A stretch of DNA of 64,000 nucleotides from Methylorubrum populi (GTDB lineage Bacteria > Pseudomonadota > Alphaproteobacteria > Rhizobiales > Beijerinckiaceae). Position numbers and translations under genes: made by a program. How positions within the stretch are numbered: position 1 is the stretch's first letter; each line of letters opens with the position of its first letter. The stretch is from the NCBI GenBank assembly GCA_036946625.1, contig JAQIIU010000003.1:1501001-1565000 (forward strand), given 5' to 3'. Under the pieces are notes generated by a model that did not search any database, had not been told where the DNA came from, and worked only from the letters and a program-made list of their open reading frames with translations. This document shows, piece after piece, positions 8,976-17,267 of this stretch.

Positions 8976-10178
8976 TCAGCCGAAGGTTTTCCGCGGGTCG
9001 AAGGCGTCGCGCACCGCCTCGCCGGCGAAGACGAGCAGGCTCAGCATCAGGGCCACCACGAAGAAGCCGGTCAGGCCGAGCCAGGGCGCGTTGATGTTGT
9101 CCTTGCCCTGCGCCAGCAGTTCGCCGAGCGAGGGCGAGCCCGGCGGCAGGCCGAAGCCGAGATAGTCGAGCGAGGTCAGCGTGGTGATCGAGCCGTTGAG
9201 GATGAACGGCAGGAAGGTCAGCGTCGCCACCATGGCGTTGGGCAGCAGGTGGCGGGTCATGATGCGGATGTTCGACAGGCCCAGCGCGCGGGCCGCGCGC
9301 ACGTACTCGAAATTGCGTGCCCGCAGGAATTCCGCGCGCACCACGCCGACCAGCGCCGTCCAGGCGAACAGGGTCAGGATGCCGAGCAGGGTGAAGAAGC
9401 TCGGCACGAGGAAGGCCGACATGATGATGATGAGGTAGAGCGTCGGGATCGCGCCCCAGATCTCGATGATCCGCTGGAAGATCAGGTCGGTCCAGCCGCC
9501 GAAATAGCCCTGCACCGCGCCGGCGATCACGCCGATCACCGAGGAGAGCGCGGCCAGAACGAGGCCGAACAGCACGGAGATGCGGAAGCCGTAGATCACC
9601 CGGGCCAGCACGTCCCGCGAGGCGTTGTCGGTGCCGAGCCAGTGCCATTCGATGTCCCGGCAGCCGGGTTCGCGCCCCTCTGCCGTGAGGCCCGCCCGCT
9701 CGGCGACCGGGCGGCACTCGGCCTCGCTCAGCATCCAGGTCGGCGGCGAGGGCGACGGCGTCGGCAGGTCGCTCATGAAGGTGTCGTAGGAATAGGGGAT
9801 CGGCGGCCACAGAACCCAGCCGTTCGACTCGATCTCCTTGCGGGTCTCGGGCGCCCGGTAATCGGTCCGGGCCAGGAAGCCGCCGAACTTCTCGTCCGGG
9901 TAATCGACGAGGACGGGAAACAGCCACTCGCCCTTGTACTGCATGACGATCGGACGATCGTTGGCGATGAACCCCGCGAACAGGCTCAGCACGAACAGCG
10001 CGCAGAAGGTCACCGCCGACCACGAGCCGCGCCGGTTGGCCCAAAAGTTCGCGAGGCGCCGCCGGTTGAGCGGCGAGAGGCCGCGGCGGGTCGCGGTCGG
10101 GAGAACCTGCATCTGCGGCGCGTTGCCCGGCGCGGTGACCGGCACCGCGTCGGGTTCGGGTCGCAGGTGCTCGTTCAT
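8976..10178 (-). CDS. yejE: ABC transporter permease, YejE family (peptide/microcin C type)
   Basis: A 400-residue inner-membrane permease of the oligopeptide ABC class. After a cytoplasmic N-terminus there is one membrane segment (~residues 50-72), then a ~130-residue periplasmic insert (containing SYDTFMSDLPTPSPSPPTWM) typical of YejE, and the five-helix permease core starting at HWLGTDNASRDVLARVIYG. The EAA-type loop that contacts the ATPase is recognisable (EYVRAARALGLSN...RHLLPN). Its partners (YejA, YejB, YejF) are not next to it in this window. The start is ATG 10178. Confidence 0.88.
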   Translation of the reverse strand: MNEHLRPEPDAVPVTAPGNAPQMQVLPTATRRGLSPLNRRRLANFWANRRGSWSAVTFCALFVLSLFAGFIANDRPIVMQYKGEWLFPVLVDYPDEKFGGFLARTDYRAPETRKEIESNGWVLWPPIPYSYDTFMSDLPTPSPSPPTWMLSEAECRPVAERAGLTAEGREPGCRDIEWHWLGTDNASRDVLARVIYGFRISVLFGLVLAALSSVIGVIAGAVQGYFGGWTDLIFQRIIEIWGAIPTLYLIIIMSAFLVPSFFTLLGILTLFAWTALVGVVRAEFLRARNFEYVRAARALGLSNIRIMTRHLLPNAMVATLTFLPFILNGSITTLTSLDYLGFGLPPGSPSLGELLAQGKDNINAPWLGLTGFFVVALMLSLLVFAGEAVRDAFDPRKTFG

Positions 10179-10215
10179 CGGCTCTCCCCTCCCGCTCGGG
10201 CGGCCGATGCCGGGC

Positions 10216-10680
10216 TCAGTCGAGCCGGACCGCGGTGCCCTCGATCTCGCTCGGCCGCAAGGCACCCTTGCGCTCGAGATGGCGGCGCAGCAGGCGCACG
10301 TTGCGACGGTTCGCCTTGAAGGCCGCGTCGAACAGGTCGCCGGCCAGCGGCACCGAGCCCACCGCGCCGTCGAAGGCGACGTTGGCCATCATGCGCCAGA
10401 CCAGCCAGCGCGGCGCGCCGAGCCGTCTCGCCTCGTAGACGATGTAGGACGCGATCACCATGCCCGCGATGTCGCCGAGCACGGGGACGAGGCCGATCGC
10501 CGCGTCGAGGCCGACGCGGCGGTTGAGGCCCGGCAGGAGGAAGGCCGAGTCCATCAGGTGGGCGAGCCGCTCCAGGCGCCGGAGGCTGGCCTCCGTGCCG
10601 GTATCGGCGAAGCGGCGCAACTGCGCCGCGCCGTCGGGCTCGCGGTAGGCCATGCTGGGAGTGTGGGCGGAGGTGATCAT
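10216..10680 (-). CDS. DUF4112 family membrane-associated protein
   Basis: A 154-residue protein whose core LDAAIGLVPVLGDIAGMVIASYIVYEARRLGAP and following VPLAGDLFDAAFKANRRN match the DUF4112 pattern: two related hydrophobic G-D-containing segments and a conserved KANRRN near the C-terminus. The start is uncertain: ATG 10680 or ATG 10653 both fit, and neither has a clear ribosome site. It lies 37 bp upstream of the YejE-type gene on the same strand, so the two may share a transcript. Function is unknown. Confidence 0.8.
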   Translation of the reverse strand: MITSAHTPSMAYREPDGAAQLRRFADTGTEASLRRLERLAHLMDSAFLLPGLNRRVGLDAAIGLVPVLGDIAGMVIASYIVYEARRLGAPRWLVWRMMANVAFDGAVGSVPLAGDLFDAAFKANRRNVRLLRRHLERKGALRPSEIEGTAVRLD

Positions 10681-10737
10681 GGCGGAGGATGTGGCGGCGC
10701 CCGCCGCGTGGCACAAGGAAGCCGGCGGCACGGCGGC

Positions 10738-11904
10738 TCACGACGGGCGAAAGAATCCCGCCAGCCTCGCGACCGCCGCGTCGAGGGTGGCGTCGGTCTT
10801 GGCGAAGCAGAAGCGCACGAGGTTGCGCACCCGTCCCCGTTCGTAGAAGGCGCTGACGGGGATGGCGGCCACGCCGTGCCCGGTCACGATCCGCTCGCAG
10901 AAGGCGGCGTCGTCGGTGCCGAACGCGGCGATGTCGACGGTGAGGAAGTAGGTGCCCGCACTCGGCAGCACGGTGAAGCCGAGATCGGTCAGCCCGGCCG
11001 CGAGCCGGTCGCGGGAGCGGCCGAGCCCGGCGCGCATCGCCTCGAAATACGTGTCGTCCTTGGCAAGGCCGTAGGCCACCGCCTCCTGAAGATTCGGCGG
11101 CGTGGTGAAGGTGAGGAACTGGTGCGCCCGCGACAGCACGCGCATCAGCGGCTCGGGGGCCATCACGAAGCCGACCTTCCAGCCGGTGAGGCTGAAGATC
11201 TTGCCGGCCGAGCCGATCTTCACCGTGCGCTCCCGCATGCCGGGCAGGGCCATCAGCGGGACGTGGCGCCGTCGATCGAAGACCACGTGCTCCCACACCT
11301 CGTCGCAGACCGCCACCGCGTCGGTGCGGCGGCAGAATGCCCCGAGCAGGGCGAGATCGTCCTCGGTGGAGACGGTCGCGCTCGGGTTGAGCGGGTTGTT
11401 GAGGAGCACGACGCGGGTGCGCTCGGAGAATGCGTCGGCCAGGGCCGCCTCCTCGATGCGGAAATGCGGCGGCTTCAGCGTCACGAAGCGCGGCATGCCG
11501 CCCGCGCGCCGCACCAGCGGCAGGTAGGCGTCGTACATCGGCTCGAACAGCACGACCTCGTCGCCGGGCCGCACCAGGGCCATCAGCGCACCGGCCAAGG
11601 CCTCGGTCGCGCCGGACGTCACCATCACCTCCCGCTCGGGATCGAGGTCGAGACCCTGATGATGCCGGTAATGGGCGGCGACGGCCGCGCGGAGCGAGGG
11701 CAGGCCCATCATCGGCGGATACTGGTTGCTGACGGTCTCCAACGCCCGCGCCGCGGCGGCCCGCACGTCGTCCGGCCCCTGCCCGTCGGGGAAGCCCTGG
11801 CCGAGATTGATCGCCCCGTGCTGCCGCGCGAGGCGCGACATCGTCTCGAACACGGTTTCCGGCAGTTCGGCGAAGACGGGGTTGGTGCGGCAGCTCATCG
11901 GCAT
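10738..11904 (-). CDS. Class I/II pyridoxal-phosphate aminotransferase
   Basis: A 388-residue fold-type I aminotransferase of the aspartate/methionine/kynurenine transaminase group. It shows the N-terminal GAINLGQGFPD, the cofactor-binding SGATEAL, the substrate loop NNPLNPSATV, the aspartate in CDEVWEHV, and the Schiff-base lysine in SAGKIFSLTGWK. The exact substrate cannot be told; methionine/glutamine transaminases (YbdL-like) are closest by motif. The start is ATG 11904 or the ATG 6 nt later. The frame is open up to 12081 but without conserved residues. Its upstream region carries repeated TGCAAGA-like sites. Confidence 0.88.
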   Translation of the reverse strand: MPMSCRTNPVFAELPETVFETMSRLARQHGAINLGQGFPDGQGPDDVRAAAARALETVSNQYPPMMGLPSLRAAVAAHYRHHQGLDLDPEREVMVTSGATEALAGALMALVRPGDEVVLFEPMYDAYLPLVRRAGGMPRFVTLKPPHFRIEEAALADAFSERTRVVLLNNPLNPSATVSTEDDLALLGAFCRRTDAVAVCDEVWEHVVFDRRRHVPLMALPGMRERTVKIGSAGKIFSLTGWKVGFVMAPEPLMRVLSRAHQFLTFTTPPNLQEAVAYGLAKDDTYFEAMRAGLGRSRDRLAAGLTDLGFTVLPSAGTYFLTVDIAAFGTDDAAFCERIVTGHGVAAIPVSAFYERGRVRNLVRFCFAKTDATLDAAVARLAGFFRPS

Positions 11905-11953
11905 GTCTTCGCAGACCGATCGCGCGGCTCCAAGAGCGGTTCCAAGAGCGGTC

Positions 11954-12037
11954 GTGCAAGACGGACGGGGAGAGGAGACTTGGCGACGGGTGGTGTCATC
12001 GTGCGCGAAAGCAAGAGGTGTCTTGCAAAAACTTGCA
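11954..12037 (-). promoter_or_regulatory. Cluster of TGCAAGA-like half-sites upstream of the aminotransferase
   Basis: GCAAGAGGTGTCTTGC (12011-12026) is a 16-bp inverted repeat with 6-bp arms. A further CTTGCA at 12032-12037 repeats the one at 12022-12027 with a 10-bp period (one helix turn). A fourth related site, TGCAAGAC, is at 11954-11961. All lie 50-135 bp upstream of the aminotransferase start, as expected for binding sites of a dedicated regulator. No regulator gene is adjacent. Confidence 0.45.
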
Positions 12038-12121
12038 GAAGACGGCGCCAGCCCGTCGAGGTCGGGTGCGTTCACGCACACGAGCTTGCGGGCCGGGCGC
12101 GAAAACCCGGCTTCGCGGCCT

Positions 12122-12135
12122 GTCAGCCGGCTGAC
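12122..12135. promoter_or_regulatory. 14-bp perfect palindrome upstream of the small-RNA promoter
   Basis: GTCAGCCGGCTGAC is a perfect palindrome ending 5 bp before a TTGACG -35-like hexamer. Its position suits an operator controlling the transcript that starts near 12176, or the divergent aminotransferase. There is no direct evidence of binding. Confidence 0.4.
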
Positions 12136-12140
12136 GAATG

Positions 12141-12169
12141 TTGACGATCATCAGTCGTAAGCGCATGGT
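12141..12169 (+). promoter_or_regulatory. Predicted sigma-70-type promoter
   Basis: TTGACG (12141-12146), a 17-bp spacer, then CATGGT (12164-12169). The -35 box is near consensus and the -10 box shares four of six bases with TATAAT-like boxes of GC-rich alphaproteobacteria. The predicted start at 12175-12176 coincides with the first base of a 13-bp RNA stem. No protein-coding frame begins nearby, so it probably drives a small RNA. Confidence 0.5.
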
Positions 12170-12175
12170 CTCTCC

Positions 12176-12288
12176 ACGGCCGGACCGGCCGCCGCCCCGA
12201 AGGGACTTCGCCCCCTCGTCTCCAAGGGGTGGCAGACCGGTCCGGTCGTCCGCTGAAAAAGGCCGCCGCTCGACACGGCGGCCTTTTT
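12176..12288 (+). ncRNA. Candidate structured small RNA (~113 nt)
   Basis: Bases 12176-12188 pair with 12237-12249 in a 13-bp stem (12 Watson-Crick pairs and one G-U). The 48-nt loop holds a smaller hairpin (CCCC at 12212-12215 pairing with GGGG at 12226-12229, extended by T12216-A12225). Six bases after the stem an intrinsic terminator begins. A promoter-like sequence ends 7 nt before the stem. The stretch is intergenic, with no credible coding frame. I recognise no known RNA family. The combination of promoter, stem and terminator is the evidence; expression is inferred. Confidence 0.55.
12256..12288 (+). terminator. Strong intrinsic terminator (bidirectional look)
   Basis: AAAAAGGCCGCCG (12256-12268), a 7-nt loop, CGGCGGCCTTTTT (12276-12288): an 8-bp GC stem extended by A-T pairs and ending in five T. 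It is flanked by an A-run on the left, so it could also work on the minus strand. No protein gene ends immediately before it, which is why the preceding transcript is proposed to be non-coding. Confidence 0.85.
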
Positions 12289-12378
12289 CATGTCCGATCG
12301 CGCCGGCCGGGCGGCCGGTCCGGCGTCTCGGCGCTCCTGACCGGCCATCGCCGAAGGCCCATCGAATGGCGGCGGATC

Positions 12379-12552
12379 ATGCGTCTGGGAACCTGCCTCC
12401 TGCTCGCCGTCGTTTCCGGAGCCTTCGGTCTCGGCCTGCGGACGGCCTTGCCCGTGACCCCCGTGGATGCCTCGTTCAGAGAGGTGGTGCACCTCTATCG
12501 GCCGCAGGGCGGGGTGGGGATCAGCAACATGCCGGAAACGTCGCCGCCGTAG
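12379..12552 (+). CDS. Small secreted/membrane-anchored protein of unknown function
   Basis: A 57-residue frame starting at ATG 12379. It opens with a hydrophobic stretch (CLLLAVVSGAFGLGLRTAL) that could be a signal peptide or anchor, followed by a polar tail (FREVVHLYRPQGGVGISNMPE). It lies between the terminator at 12256 and the RND operon. No family is recognised. It could be spurious, but the membrane segment followed by a non-repetitive tail makes a real small protein plausible. Confidence 0.45.
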   Translation: MRLGTCLLLAVVSGAFGLGLRTALPVTPVDASFREVVHLYRPQGGVGISNMPETSPP

Positions 12553-12725
12553 GAACACCGCATTATCGAGCGAGGCTCGCGCGCTGCCCGCTCGAGGCTT
12601 GGCCGTTCCCGCGGATGCGGCAGCCCGGCTGGACCGGGTCACGAAGCCGACGCGCCTTCCAGGGGCGGCCTCCGCCACGGCCTCGGATCGTCACGAGCCC
12701 GAAGTTCTTTCGACGAGTGTGAGGG

Positions 12726-14117
12726 ATGAACGAGAGTTCGCCGATACGCAGGGAGACGGCCCGGGAGTACCGGCCGGCGGCGCCCCTGCCGACCGCGGCG
12801 CCGGTTCGTCGGCGCAGCCGGTTCGGCCGCTGGATGCTCGCGCTGCTGATCCTGGGCGGGGCCGGTGCGGTCGCCCACCGGACTTACGAGGCCCGTCAGA
12901 AGCCCGCCGCGGAGACGGCGCAGGCGCCCGGCCATGGCGGTCACGGCCGCGGCGGGCGGCCGGCCGACATGAAGCAGGCGGTCGGCGTCGCCCCGGTCGT
13001 CGCCGGCGACATGCCCGTCGTACTCCAGGGCCTCGGCACGGTGACGCCGCTCGCCACCGTCTCGATCCGCTCGCAGATCAGCGGCTACCTCACCAAGATC
13101 GGCTTTCGCGAGGGCCAGATGGTGAAGGAGGGCGACTTCCTCGCCCAGATCGATCCGCGCCCCTACGAGGCCCTGCTCGCCCAGTACCAGGGCCAGCTCG
13201 CCCGCGATCAGGCGCTGCTGCAGAACTCGAAGCTCGACCTCCAGCGCTACCAGACCCTGAACCGCCAGGATTCGATCTCGCGCCAGAACGTCGACACCCA
13301 GGCCGCCCTGGTGAAGCAGAACGAGGGCACGGTCGCCGCCGATCAGGCGCTGGTCGATCAGCAGAAGCTGAACCTGACCTATGCCCGGATCGTCTCGCCG
13401 GTCGAGGGCCGGGTCGGCCTGCGGCAGGTCGATCTCGGCAACTACATCACCGCCGGTTCGACCAACATCGTCGTCGTCACGCAGTTGCGCCCGATCTCGG
13501 TGGTGTTCGTGCTGCCGGAGGACGAGGTGGCGCGGGTGATGCGCCGGGTGCGCGAGGGCGCCAAGCTGACCGTGCGTGCCTTCGACCGCAGCGACCAGCA
13601 CGCGATCGCCACCGGCCGTCTCGATACGGTGGACAACCAGATCGACACCACGACCGGCACGGTGAAGCTGCGGGCGATGTTCGACAACGACGACGAGGGC
13701 CTGTTCCCGAATCAGTTCGTCAATGCGCGCCTCACCGTCGAGACGATCCACGACGCGCCGCTGGTGCCGAACGCCGCGATTCTGCGCGGCTCGCCGGGGA
13801 CTTACGTCTATCGGATGGACGGCGACGAGAAGGTCGTCGTGCGCCCGATCAAGACCGGCGAGACGGACGGCGTGAACACCGTGGTGCTCTCCGGCCTCAA
13901 CCCGGGCGACCGCGTCGTCACCGACGGTACCGACCGCCTGCGCGACGGCGCGCCGGTGCGGGTCGTCGGCCACACGCCCGGCCCCCAGGCCGCCGGGCCG
14001 GCGGCGGGCGCGCCCGGTGCGACGCTGACTTCGACCCCGGCGGCCGGTGCGCCGGCCGAGACGGGCTCGACGCAGGGCGGCCAGGAGCGCCGGGGCCGCC
14101 GGCGGCAGGCACCTTAA
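12726..14117 (+). CDS. mdtA: RND efflux periplasmic adaptor, MdtA-like
   Basis: A 463-residue membrane-fusion protein. A membrane anchor at residues ~34-50 (WMLALLILGGAGAVA) is followed by a Gly/His-rich linker and then the lipoyl/barrel-sandwich halves (QGLGTVTPLATVSIRSQISGYL, and NLTYARIVSPVEGRVGLRQVDLG after the coiled-coil hairpin). The beta-barrel and membrane-proximal domain end near residue 420, and a low-complexity Ala/Gly/Pro tail finishes the protein. It connects the inner-membrane pump subunits encoded next to the outer-membrane channel. It is first of a four-gene operon; the next gene starts 12 nt after its stop. Confidence 0.93.
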   Translation: MNESSPIRRETAREYRPAAPLPTAAPVRRRSRFGRWMLALLILGGAGAVAHRTYEARQKPAAETAQAPGHGGHGRGGRPADMKQAVGVAPVVAGDMPVVLQGLGTVTPLATVSIRSQISGYLTKIGFREGQMVKEGDFLAQIDPRPYEALLAQYQGQLARDQALLQNSKLDLQRYQTLNRQDSISRQNVDTQAALVKQNEGTVAADQALVDQQKLNLTYARIVSPVEGRVGLRQVDLGNYITAGSTNIVVVTQLRPISVVFVLPEDEVARVMRRVREGAKLTVRAFDRSDQHAIATGRLDTVDNQIDTTTGTVKLRAMFDNDDEGLFPNQFVNARLTVETIHDAPLVPNAAILRGSPGTYVYRMDGDEKVVVRPIKTGETDGVNTVVLSGLNPGDRVVTDGTDRLRDGAPVRVVGHTPGPQAAGPAAGAPGATLTSTPAAGAPAETGSTQGGQERRGRRRQAP

Positions 14118-14129
14118 GGGGACGCGGCC

Positions 14130-17100
14130 GTGAACCCGTCCCGCCTCTTCATCCTGCGGCCCGTCGCGACGACGCTGACGATGCTGGCGATCCTGATCGT
14201 CGGTGCGGTGTCGTACCTGAACCTGCCGGTCTCGGCCCTGCCCGCCGTCGATTACCCGACGATCCAGGTCCAGACCTTCTATCCCGGCGCCAGCCCGGAG
14301 GTGATGACCTCGGCCGTCACCGCGCCGCTGGAGCGGCAGTTCGGCCAGATGGCCAACCTCAACCAGATGTCCTCGCAGAGTTCGGCGGGGGCCTCCGTCA
14401 TCACGCTCCAGTTCAACCTCGACATCCCCCTCGACATCGCCGAGCAGTCGGTCCAGGCGGCGATCAACGCGGCGGGCAACCTCCTGCCGACCGACCTGCC
14501 GGCGCCGCCGATCTACGCCAAGGTCAACCCGGCCGACGCGCCGGTGCTGACGCTCGCGCTCACCTCGGCGACGATGCCGCTGACCCAGGTCCGGGATCTG
14601 GCTGAAACGCGGCTCGCCCAGAAGATCAGCCAGATCGCCGGCGTCGGCCTCGTCAGCATGGGCGGCGGGCAGCGGCCGGCGGTGCGGGTGCGGTTCAACT
14701 CCCTGGCGATGGCCGCCTACGGCCTGAACATCGACGACCTGCGCACGACGATCGCCAACCTCAACGTCAACACGCCCAAGGGCAACATCGACGGGCCGAC
14801 CCAGTCCTACGCCATCAACGCCAACGATCAGATCCGCGACCCGGCGATCTACGCGAGCGCGATCATCGCCTACCGCAACGGCGCGCCGGTCCACCTCACC
14901 GACGTGGCGCAGGTCGTGGACGGGGCCGAGAACACCCGGCTCGGCGCCTGGGCCGACCGCACCCCCGCGGTGATCCTCAACATCCAGCGCCAGCCCGGCG
15001 CCAACGTCATCGACACGGTCGACCGCATCAAGCGGCTGCTGCCGCAGCTCGAAGCCACCATGCCGGCTTCGGTCTCGGTCGCGACGCTGACCGACCGCAC
15101 GACGACGATCCGTGCCTCGGTGCACGACGTGCAGTTCGAGCTGATGCTCGCCATCGCGCTCGTCGTGATGGTGATCTTCCTGTTCCTGCGCAGCGTCTCC
15201 GCGACGCTGATCCCGAGCCTGTCGGTGCCGCTCTCGCTGATCGGCTCGCTGGCCGTCATGGACGCCTGGGGCTTCTCGCTCGACAACCTCTCGCTGATGG
15301 CGCTCACCATCGCCACCGGCTTCGTCGTGGACGACGCCATCGTCGTCATCGAGAACATCGCCCGCCACGTGGAGGAGGGCGACAGCCCGTTCGAGGCGGC
15401 GCTGAAGGGAAGCCGCGAGATCGGCTTCACCATCATCTCGCTCACCGTCTCGCTGATCGCGGTGCTGATCCCGCTCCTGTTCATGGGCGACGTGGTCGGG
15501 CGCCTGTTCCGCGAGTTCGCGATCACGCTGGCGGCCACCATCGTCATCTCGGCGGTGGTCTCGCTGACCCTCGTGCCGATGCTGTGCGCGCGGCTCCTCA
15601 AGCCCGTCGTCCACGGCGCCGACACGCCCGCCGCCCGACACGAGGGCCCCGTCGCCCGCTTCGGCCGCCGTCTCAACGACGGCGTGATCGCCCTCTACGG
15701 CCGGGCTCTGCGCGTCGTGCTGGCGCATCAGGGCCCGACCCTGCTCGCCACCCTCGGCACCGTCGCGCTCACCGCCTACCTGTTCGTGGCGATTCCCAAG
15801 GGCTTCTTCCCCGTGCAGGACACGGGGGTGATCCAGGGCATCTCACAGGCCGATCAGAGCGTGTCCTACGAGGCCATGGCGGAGCGCCAGCAGGCGCTGG
15901 CCGACATCGTCCTGAAGGATCCGGACGTGGCGAGCCTGTCCTCCTTCATCGGCGTGGACGGGCAGAACGTCACCCTCAATTCCGGCCGCTTCCTCATCAA
16001 CCTGAAGCCCCGCGAGGCGCGGGGTTCGGATGCGGGCGCGATCATCCGCCGCCTCAGCGACGCCACCGGCACCGTGCCGGGCGTGCGCCTCTACATGCAG
16101 CCGGTGCAGGATCTGACGATCGATACCGCGGTCTCGGCGACGCAGTACCAAGTCATCCTCGAGAACCCGAACCTGTCGGAGTTCGAGACCTGGGTGCCGC
16201 GTTACGTCGAGGCCCTGCGCCGCTCCCCCCTGCTCGCCGACGTGACCAGCGACTATCAGGGCAACGGTCTGGCGGCCTACGTCACCATCGACCGGGCCAC
16301 GGCGGGCCGCTACGGCATCACCCCGGCCACCATCGACAACGTGCTCTACGACGCCTTCGGCCAGCGCATCGTCTCGACCATCTTCACCCAGTCGAACCAG
16401 TACCGGGTGATCCTGGAGGCGAACCCGGCGCTGCACACCTCGCTCGCCTCCCTCGACAACCTCTACCTGCCGTCCTCGACCGTGGCGTCGGGGCAGGTGC
16501 CGCTCTCGGCGGTGGCGAAGGTGGAGGAGCGGCGCGCCCCGCTGCTGATCGGCCATCTCGGCCAGTTCCCGGCCACCACCGTCTCGTTCAACCTCGCCCC
16601 GGGCGCCGCCCTCGGTCAGGCGGTCGACGCGCTCGAAGTCGCGCGAAAGGATATCGGCCTGCCGGCGAGCTTCAACGTGGTCCCGCAGGGCTCGGTCTTC
16701 GCCTTCGAATCGGCGCTCTCCAACGAGCTGTTCCTCGTCTGCGCCGCGGTTCTCACCGTCTACATCGTGCTCGGCGTGCTCTACGAGAGCTTCATCCATC
16801 CGATCACCATCCTCTCGACCCTGCCGTCGGCCGGCATCGGCGCGCTGCTCGGGCTGATGTGGTTCGGGCTCTCCCTCGACATCATCGCGATCATCGGCAT
16901 CGTGCTGCTGATCGGCATCGTGAAGAAGAACGCGATCATGATGATCGACTTCGCGCTCCAGGCCGAGCGCGAGGAGGGCCGGGCCCCGCGCGACGCGATC
17001 TACGAGGCCTGCCTGCTGCGCTTCCGCCCGATCCTGATGACGACGCTGGCCGCCCTGTTCGCGGCGGTGCCGATGATCGTCGGCTCGGGCGTCGGCTCGG

Positions 17101-17267
17101 AGCTGCGCCAGCCGCTCGGCATCGTCATCGCCGGCGGCCTGATCGTCAGCCAGATGCTGACGCTGTTCACGACCCCGGTGATCTACCTCGCCTTCGACCG
17201 GCTGGAGCGGCGCCTCACCCGGCGGCGGGAGCATGACGGGCTGGCGCCGGGTGGGTCGGTGCCTTGA
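14130..17267 (+). CDS. mdtB: RND multidrug efflux pump subunit, MdtB-like
   Basis: A 1045-residue inner-membrane proton/drug antiporter of the hydrophobe/amphiphile RND class. It has twelve membrane helices in two repeats separated by large periplasmic porter domains. TM4 carries the proton-relay pair in [13 protein letters not shown] (around residue 400), and the second half shows [20 protein letters not shown]. Start GTG 14130, with AAGGGGAC upstream. In MdtABC-type pumps two different RND subunits form a mixed trimer, consistent with the second pump gene overlapping this stop. Substrates cannot be inferred. Confidence 0.95.
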   Translation: MNPSRLFILRPVATTLTMLAILIVGAVSYLNLPVSALPAVDYPTIQVQTFYPGASPEVMTSAVTAPLERQFGQMANLNQMSSQSSAGASVITLQFNLDIPLDIAEQSVQAAINAAGNLLPTDLPAPPIYAKVNPADAPVLTLALTSATMPLTQVRDLAETRLAQKISQIAGVGLVSMGGGQRPAVRVRFNSLAMAAYGLNIDDLRTTIANLNVNTPKGNIDGPTQSYAINANDQIRDPAIYASAIIAYRNGAPVHLTDVAQVVDGAENTRLGAWADRTPAVILNIQRQPGANVIDTVDRIKRLLPQLEATMPASVSVATLTDRTTTIRASVHDVQFELMLAIALVVMVIFLFLRSVSATLIPSLSVPLSLIGSLAVMDAWGFSLDNLSLMALTIATGFVVDDAIVVIENIARHVEEGDSPFEAALKGSREIGFTIISLTVSLIAVLIPLLFMGDVVGRLFREFAITLAATIVISAVVSLTLVPMLCARLLKPVVHGADTPAARHEGPVARFGRRLNDGVIALYGRALRVVLAHQGPTLLATLGTVALTAYLFVAIPKGFFPVQDTGVIQGISQADQSVSYEAMAERQQALADIVLKDPDVASLSSFIGVDGQNVTLNSGRFLINLKPREARGSDAGAIIRRLSDATGTVPGVRLYMQPVQDLTIDTAVSATQYQVILENPNLSEFETWVPRYVEALRRSPLLADVTSDYQGNGLAAYVTIDRATAGRYGITPATIDNVLYDAFGQRIVSTIFTQSNQYRVILEANPALHTSLASLDNLYLPSSTVASGQVPLSAVAKVEERRAPLLIGHLGQFPATTVSFNLAPGAALGQAVDALEVARKDIGLPASFNVVPQGSVFAFESALSNELFLVCAAVLTVYIVLGVLYESFIHPITILSTLPSAGIGALLGLMWFGLSLDIIAIIGIVLLIGIVKKNAIMMIDFALQAEREEGRAPRDAIYEACLLRFRPILMTTLAALFAAVPMIVGSGVGSELRQPLGIVIAGGLIVSQMLTLFTTPVIYLAFDRLERRLTRRREHDGLAPGGSVP

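Noticed and set aside
12639..15728. Long minus-strand frame opposite the efflux genes
   Set aside because: Composition is dominated by Arg, Asp, Gly, Val and His runs typical of antisense of GC-rich coding DNA; no domain visible.
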